A stretch of 10,550 bases of DNA from an uncultured Lachnospiraceae bacterium. GTDB taxonomy: Bacteria > Bacillota > Clostridia > Lachnospirales > Lachnospiraceae. Under the pieces are notes generated by a model, which searched no databases, was not told the origin of the DNA, and saw only the letters and a list, made by a program, of their open reading frames with translations. Of the stretch, positions 6,922-10,550 are shown piece by piece. A program made the position numbers and the translations under genes. Within the stretch, counting starts at the first letter, position 1. Each line of letters begins with the position of its first letter. The stretch is taken from NCBI GenBank assembly GCA_937901625.1, contig CALDIE010000177.1:1-10550 (forward strand). Direction: 5' to 3'.

Positions 6922-7910
6922 TGGCTGAGAAGAAAACCCCCAATAACAGAAATATGACCAGGACGGATATGACGCCTGCCGAGATCCGAAAGGCGGAGAG
7001 AGCCGCGCGCAAGGAAGCGAAGCGTGTGGAAAAGATCGTTAACAAGAAGCCGCCCAAGAGAGGTAAGGAAAAGCAGTTAAACCGCTCCATGGCGGGTAAC
7101 ACCCTGCTCTTTACGCTGATGGCTATCTGTGGTGTGTTCATGGTCCTTCCGTTGGTAATGATCATCAACAACTGCTTAAAGCCGTTGGATGAGTTATACC
7201 AATTCCCGCCCAAGATCTTTGTGCGGAATCCGACACTGGAGAACTTCTCCGACCTGTTCGTTTTGATGAATGACTCCTGGGTACCTTTTTCCCGTTATAT
7301 TCTCAACACGATCATCATTACCGTCGGCGGAATGGTAGGACATGTAGTTTGTGCGTCCCTGGCGGCATATCCGCTGGCAAAGCATAAATTCCCCGGAAAA
7401 GATATCCTCTTTTCCATGGTTGTGCTTTCGATGATGTTCTCCTGGACAGTTACCCAGATCCCGCAGTATCTGATCATTTCCTGGCTTGGGATCAACAATA
7501 CCTATCTGGCTCTTGTCCTTCCGGCATGGTCGTTTGGTATGGGTCTGTATCTGATGAAGCAGTTTATGGAGCAGCTGCCGGATTCTTTGATGGAGTCCGC
7601 AAGACTCGACGGAGCCAATGAGTGGGTCATCTTCTGGAAGATCGTGATGCCGAATGTAAAGCCTGCGTGGCTGACACTGGCCATCTTCCAATTCCAGCAG
7701 ATGTGGGCCAATACCGGTTCCATCTTCTTAAGAGATGAGCAGTTAAAGCCGATGCAGTTTGCGTTGCAGCAGATCACGGCCGGCGGAACAAAACGTGCCG
7801 GAGCGGCTGCAGCCGTTACCTTCTTTATCGCGGCTGTACCGATCACATTCTTTATCATCTGTCAGAGAAACGTCCTGGAGACGATGACAGCATCCGGTAT
7901 GAAGGACTAA
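6921..7910 (+). CDS. ABC sugar transporter permease, MalG/LplC/YtcP type
   Basis: Second permease half of the same importer. Residues 1-55 form a highly basic, hydrophilic cytoplasmic extension (KAERAARKEAKR at 24-35, KKPPKRGKEK at 42-51). Six hydrophobic spans then follow near 60-83, 127-150, 161-182, 193-213, 249-265 and 296-314. The phrase FMVLPLVMIINNCLKPLDEL at 73-92 is typical of MalG-type subunits. The EAA loop, MESARLDGANEWVIFWKIVM then P, is at about 224-244 and should dock onto the ATPase. At 329 aa it is longer than many homologues because of the basic N-terminus. The start overlaps the stop of the MalF-type gene by one base (taATG) behind an excellent SD. Downstream come 66 untranslated bases before the propeller gene. 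Confidence 0.93.
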   Translation: MAEKKTPNNRNMTRTDMTPAEIRKAERAARKEAKRVEKIVNKKPPKRGKEKQLNRSMAGNTLLFTLMAICGVFMVLPLVMIINNCLKPLDELYQFPPKIFVRNPTLENFSDLFVLMNDSWVPFSRYILNTIIITVGGMVGHVVCASLAAYPLAKHKFPGKDILFSMVVLSMMFSWTVTQIPQYLIISWLGINNTYLALVLPAWSFGMGLYLMKQFMEQLPDSLMESARLDGANEWVIFWKIVMPNVKPAWLTLAIFQFQQMWANTGSIFLRDEQLKPMQFALQQITAGGTKRAGAAAAVTFFIAAVPITFFIICQRNVLETMTASGMKD

Positions 7911-7914
7911 AAGA

Positions 7915-7955
7915 ATATCGCTTTGAACCGAAGAGACGTAAATACGGAGCGATAT
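7915..7955 (+). repeat. Inverted repeat / RNA hairpin between permease and propeller genes
   Basis: ATATCGCTTTG at 7915-7925 pairs with CGGAGCGATAT at 7945-7955. This gives eight perfect outer pairs, then two G-U wobbles and a closing G-C, around a 19-base loop. It begins five bases after the permease stop and ends 21 bases before the next ATG. No T-tract follows, so it is not a standard intrinsic terminator. It could be an operator, an mRNA processing or stabilising element, or chance. Confidence 0.4.
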
Positions 7956-7976
7956 CGATCGCAGTGAGGGATACAT

Positions 7977-9500
7977 ATGAAGAGAAGAAGAGGAAAACTG
8001 ATCAGGATCCTGTCGGGTGTGTTATGTGCCGTAACCTGTTTCTTATCCGTGCCGGGTACGGGCTTTGCGGAGGAACAGCCGTACGATACATACAATTATG
8101 ATTACTGGGAGGACGCGGTAAAGACGCCGGCGGCCTATACGCCCAGCCGTCTGATCCTGGGACAGGATTATACCTACAACGGAGAAAAGATCGGGGCATT
8201 TATGTCGCCGCAGGATCTTTGTAAAGACGCCGAAGGCAATATCTACATTGCCGATACGGGAAATCAGAGGATCGTCGTGCTCGACCCTTCGATGAGAAAT
8301 GTCATCAAGATCATCAAGACCTTTGACAACAACGGGACGGAAGATCATTTCTCCAATCCTTACGGCGTATGCGTATCTTCCAAAAACCGTCTCTACATCG
8401 CGGATATGATGAACAGACGTATCGTGATCCTTGACAACGAAACGGATGCGTTAGTCGGGATTGTTGATAATCCCACATCAGATGTTTTGGAACAGGGATT
8501 TGTGTTCACTCCCATGAAGGTTTCCGTGGATTACGCGGATCGTATTTACTGCATCGCCCAGAATATGTTTGAAGGCGTTATGGTATTCGAATCCAACGGA
8601 CAGTTCACCGGATTCTTCGGAACCATTGAAGTAAAGATCACGCTTTGGGAGCGCTTCTGGAGAAAGTTAGCCACCAAGGAGGAAAGAGCAAAATCCCAGC
8701 TCTTTATCCCTACCGAGTTTACGGGAATTGATGTCGATGACGACGGATTTGTATACGCGACAAACATCGACTCCGACGGAGAACAGGCGGTGCGCCGCTT
8801 AAATCCCAGAGGAGAGGATGTCATCCGCAAGGGTGAAAATGAGAATGTCGGCGGAGATCTCTGGATAGAGGGTTCCACAGATTATTCCGGACCCAGCCAG
8901 ATCACGGATGTCGTATACAGAGACAAGGGTATTTACTCCCTCTTAGACAGAAAGCGCGGACGTGTCTTTACCTATGATCATGAGGGTAACCTTCTTTACA
9001 TTTTCGGGGGACTCGGCACGCAGATGGGAACCTTTGCAAGCCCCGTGGCGATCGAGTCCATCGGCACCCAGATCATCGTGCTGGATGCTACGAGGGCAGC
9101 GATCACCGTATTTGAGGCAACGGAGTATGGACGTCTGATCAACGAGGCTGTGGCGCTTCGCTATGACGGAGATGAAACCCTGGCCGTTGAAAAGTGGCAG
9201 GAAGTTTTAAGGATCAATGAAAATTTTGAGTTAGCCAACAGCGGTATCGGAAAGGCATACCTTACGGCCAAGGACAACGAAAACGCGATGTATTACCTGA
9301 AGCTCGGAATGAACAGGGATTATTATTCCGTAGCGTTCCGCCGTTACAGAAACGATATCCTGAAGGAACACCTTCAGTATATCCTGACGGGCGTAATGAT
9401 CATCGTTATAGGCTATGTGATCTTCATGAAATTCTGGAAAAAGAAGAATGAAGCCTATTTTGAGTACAAGAAGAAGAAGGAGGGACTGCGAAATGGCTGA
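7977..9500 (+). CDS. Secreted NHL-type beta-propeller with TPR-like stretch and C-terminal membrane anchor
   Basis: A surface-exposed protein of unknown role. Residues 1-31 form a Sec signal (KRRRGK start, cleavage near GFA/EEQ). Residues about 75-380 carry repeated propeller blades of NHL style: DLCKDAEGNIYIADTGNQRI at 80-99, GVCVSSKNRLYIADMMNRRI at 130-149, GIDVDDDGFVYATNIDSDGE at 250-269, and a blade ending VFTYDHEGNLLYIFGG at 330-345. Residues about 385-450 look like one or two TPR helical hairpins (EAVALRYDGDETLAVEKWQE, then AYLTAKDNENAMYYLKLGM). A hydrophobic helix at 466-486 is followed by a Lys-rich tail, giving a type I topology with propeller and TPR outside the cell. SD GAGGG at 7966-7970 supports ATG 7977. 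The gene overlaps the next by eight bases. Its location just after the permeases suggests an accessory of the importer, perhaps for substrate handling or receptor docking. Annotation as a gluconolactonase or other enzyme would not be supported by anything visible. Confidence 0.85.
   Translation: MKRRRGKLIRILSGVLCAVTCFLSVPGTGFAEEQPYDTYNYDYWEDAVKTPAAYTPSRLILGQDYTYNGEKIGAFMSPQDLCKDAEGNIYIADTGNQRIVVLDPSMRNVIKIIKTFDNNGTEDHFSNPYGVCVSSKNRLYIADMMNRRIVILDNETDALVGIVDNPTSDVLEQGFVFTPMKVSVDYADRIYCIAQNMFEGVMVFESNGQFTGFFGTIEVKITLWERFWRKLATKEERAKSQLFIPTEFTGIDVDDDGFVYATNIDSDGEQAVRRLNPRGEDVIRKGENENVGGDLWIEGSTDYSGPSQITDVVYRDKGIYSLLDRKRGRVFTYDHEGNLLYIFGGLGTQMGTFASPVAIESIGTQIIVLDATRAAITVFEATEYGRLINEAVALRYDGDETLAVEKWQEVLRINENFELANSGIGKAYLTAKDNENAMYYLKLGMNRDYYSVAFRRYRNDILKEHLQYILTGVMIIVIGYVIFMKFWKKKNEAYFEYKKKKEGLRNG
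9477..9485 (+). promoter_or_regulatory. SD site that sets the Yip1-family gene start
   Basis: AAGGAGGGA lies in the last codons of the propeller gene, seven bases before ATG 9493. It decides in favour of ATG 9493 over an upstream in-frame ATG at 9448, which would add a 15-residue Arg-rich extension encoded entirely within the propeller gene. Confidence 0.8.
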
Positions 9501-10176
9501 TGAATTGTTCGGTAATCAGGAGCAGACCTGGACGGAGGAGAGTTTCTGGAAAAAGAATTTCACCAAAGAAAAGTGGAAATATCTCTGGTATACCCTTTCT
9601 CATCCGATGGACGGTTTTTACTGGGTCCGTCGTAAAGAAAAGGGGAGTGTTCCGATTGCGATCCTTCTGGTGATCATATTCTCCTTCTGTTTTTCCATGA
9701 ACCGCTATCTTGCGAGCTTTGTGGTTAACACAAACAATCCTTTAAGCGTAAACGCGCTGACGGAACTGAGCGGCGTTTTGCTGTTATATGCGCTGTTGTG
9801 TGTGGGCAACTGGTCTGTTACCTGTTTGATGAACGGAGAAGGACGATTAAAGGATATTGCGATCGTAATCGGGTATGCCACCCTTCCCCTGATCATTGCC
9901 TATATTCCGGCGACGATCATTTCGCAGGCGATCGCAGCAGATGAAGAAGCCTTTTACTTTATGATACTGGCGATCGGGATCGCATGGGCGGTGATCATGA
10001 TGCTGATCGGGATCATGCAGGTTCACAACTACACTTTGGGAAAGACGCTGATCACCCTGGTTTTGACACTGATCGCGGTATTTATCATCATTTTCCTGCT
10101 GTTGTTGATGACAAATCTGATTTCTCAGGTATACAGTTTCTTCCGCAGTATCTATACGGAATTGATCTTCCGATAG
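9493..10176 (+). CDS. Yip1-family integral membrane protein
   Basis: A 227-aa multi-spanning protein of the Yip1 domain family, whose bacterial members have no defined function. Residues 1-50 are hydrophilic and cytoplasmic, ending HPMDGFYWVRRKEKGSVPIA (37-56), the usual entry to the first span. Spans lie near 53-75, 92-112, 121-145, 155-176 and 183-212. Conserved-looking pieces are NWSVTCLMNGEGRLKDIAIV (106-125), GYATLPLIIAYIP (127-139) and MQVHNYTLGKTL (175-186). The start overlaps the propeller stop by eight bases, so the two are probably translated together. The context (transporter, propeller, DUF5696-like protein) suggests a membrane partner in one accessory complex. The family call rests on pattern recognition of the sequence; the function is open. 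Confidence 0.8.
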   Translation: MADELFGNQEQTWTEESFWKKNFTKEKWKYLWYTLSHPMDGFYWVRRKEKGSVPIAILLVIIFSFCFSMNRYLASFVVNTNNPLSVNALTELSGVLLLYALLCVGNWSVTCLMNGEGRLKDIAIVIGYATLPLIIAYIPATIISQAIAADEEAFYFMILAIGIAWAVIMMLIGIMQVHNYTLGKTLITLVLTLIAVFIIIFLLLLMTNLISQVYSFFRSIYTELIFR

Positions 10177-10244
10177 GCGGTGACTTCCCGGATGACCGAT
10201 ATACGGCGGGGATTCGAACACAGCGATAGTAAGAGGATAAGAGT

Positions 10245-10550
10245 ATGGCAAAGATTATGGAAAAAAAGAATAAAGCCCAGGATTCTTCCACAGAGAAAGA
10301 AAAGAAGAAACTCGGGAAGGGCGGAAAGATCGTACTGTGCGTACTTGCGGCATTGATTTTGGTATTGGGGATCTGGTTTGTCTACTATCTGGCTCATTAC
10401 AGATATTATAGCGGATACAAACAGTACCTGCAGTCCTATGAGTACGAGGAAAGTACCGCGTATCATGCGCTCTCTACCGGAAACGGCAGGGTGGCAGGGA
10501 TGGATCTGGTAGCGGAGAATGATATCCTTGAGCTCTATACATCCACAAAG
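10245..10550 (+). CDS. DUF5696-like membrane-anchored extracellular protein, N-terminal fragment
   Basis: Only the first 102 codons are present; the gene continues past the window edge. Residues 1-28 are Lys-rich and cytoplasmic, and residues 29-50 form one hydrophobic span (IVLCVLAALILVLGIWFVYY). The rest should lie outside the cell. The segment VAGMDLVAENDILELYTSTK at 83-102 resembles the opening of the extracellular domain of DUF5696 proteins, which from memory tend to be large and lie beside Yip1-family and large sugar-binding protein genes in Bacillota. AAGAGGA at 10231-10237 is well spaced for ATG 10245; ATG 10257 is a weaker alternative. The start lies 68 bases after the Yip1-family stop. 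The membrane topology is secure; the DUF5696 assignment is moderate because the diagnostic part is beyond the edge. Confidence 0.6.
   Translation, partial: MAKIMEKKNKAQDSSTEKEKKKLGKGGKIVLCVLAALILVLGIWFVYYLAHYRYYSGYKQYLQSYEYEESTAYHALSTGNGRVAGMDLVAENDILELYTSTK

Noticed and set aside
7194..7691. 165-codon open frame on the minus strand inside the MalG-type permease
   Set aside because: It is opposite a strongly conserved permease with an EAA loop; the minus-strand text has no domain or membrane pattern.
9448..9492. Upstream in-frame ATG that would lengthen the Yip1-family protein by 15 residues
   Set aside because: The extension is an Arg-rich read of the propeller gene tail, it lacks an SD, and ATG 9493 has a near-perfect one.
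10190..10225. Minus-strand sequence containing GTTCGAATCCCC, like a tRNA T-arm
   Set aside because: Only three of five T-stem pairs form, and no acceptor stem, anticodon arm or D-arm can be placed around it.

Overview
The window looks like part of a carbohydrate-utilisation locus of a Gram-positive gut or rumen anaerobe. It is probably a Lachnospiraceae-like Clostridia member. The reasons are purine-rich Shine-Dalgarno (SD) sites, tightly packed plus-strand genes, a GH130 plus GH26 mannan pair, a MalF/MalG-type ABC importer without its own ATPase, and a DUF624 (YesL) gene. GC content seems near 50% by eye. The taxonomic call is inference from gene content and style, not from a search.

Layout, all on the plus strand. 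Positions 1-543: the 3' part of a GH130 mannoside phosphorylase, with an anomalous first ~60 bases. Positions 543-2084: a lipoprotein GH26 beta-mannanase with a CBM35-like domain. Positions 2089-2751: a DUF624/YesL membrane protein. Positions 2808-5849: a very large (1013 aa) secreted solute-binding protein with two CBM-like domains in front of the binding domain. Positions 5920-6921 and 6921-7910: the two permease subunits. Positions 7977-9500: a secreted NHL-type beta-propeller with a TPR-like stretch and a C-terminal membrane anchor. Positions 9493-10176: a Yip1-family membrane protein. Positions 10245 to the window end: the N-terminus of a single-pass membrane protein resembling DUF5696 proteins. 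No gap exceeds 80 bases, and several genes overlap by 1-8 bases, so this reads as one operon or two closely linked ones. I see no RNA genes, mobile elements, CRISPR arrays or convincing Rho-independent terminators.

Suggested logic (inference): the surface-anchored GH26 cuts beta-mannan. The CBM-bearing solute-binding protein captures the oligosaccharides and passes them to the two permeases, powered by an ATPase encoded elsewhere. The cytoplasmic GH130 phosphorolyses the imported mannosides. The propeller/TPR, Yip1 and DUF5696-like proteins form a downstream block of membrane or secreted accessory proteins with no established function. That block is the least understood part of the window and the best candidate for an undescribed, transporter-associated system.
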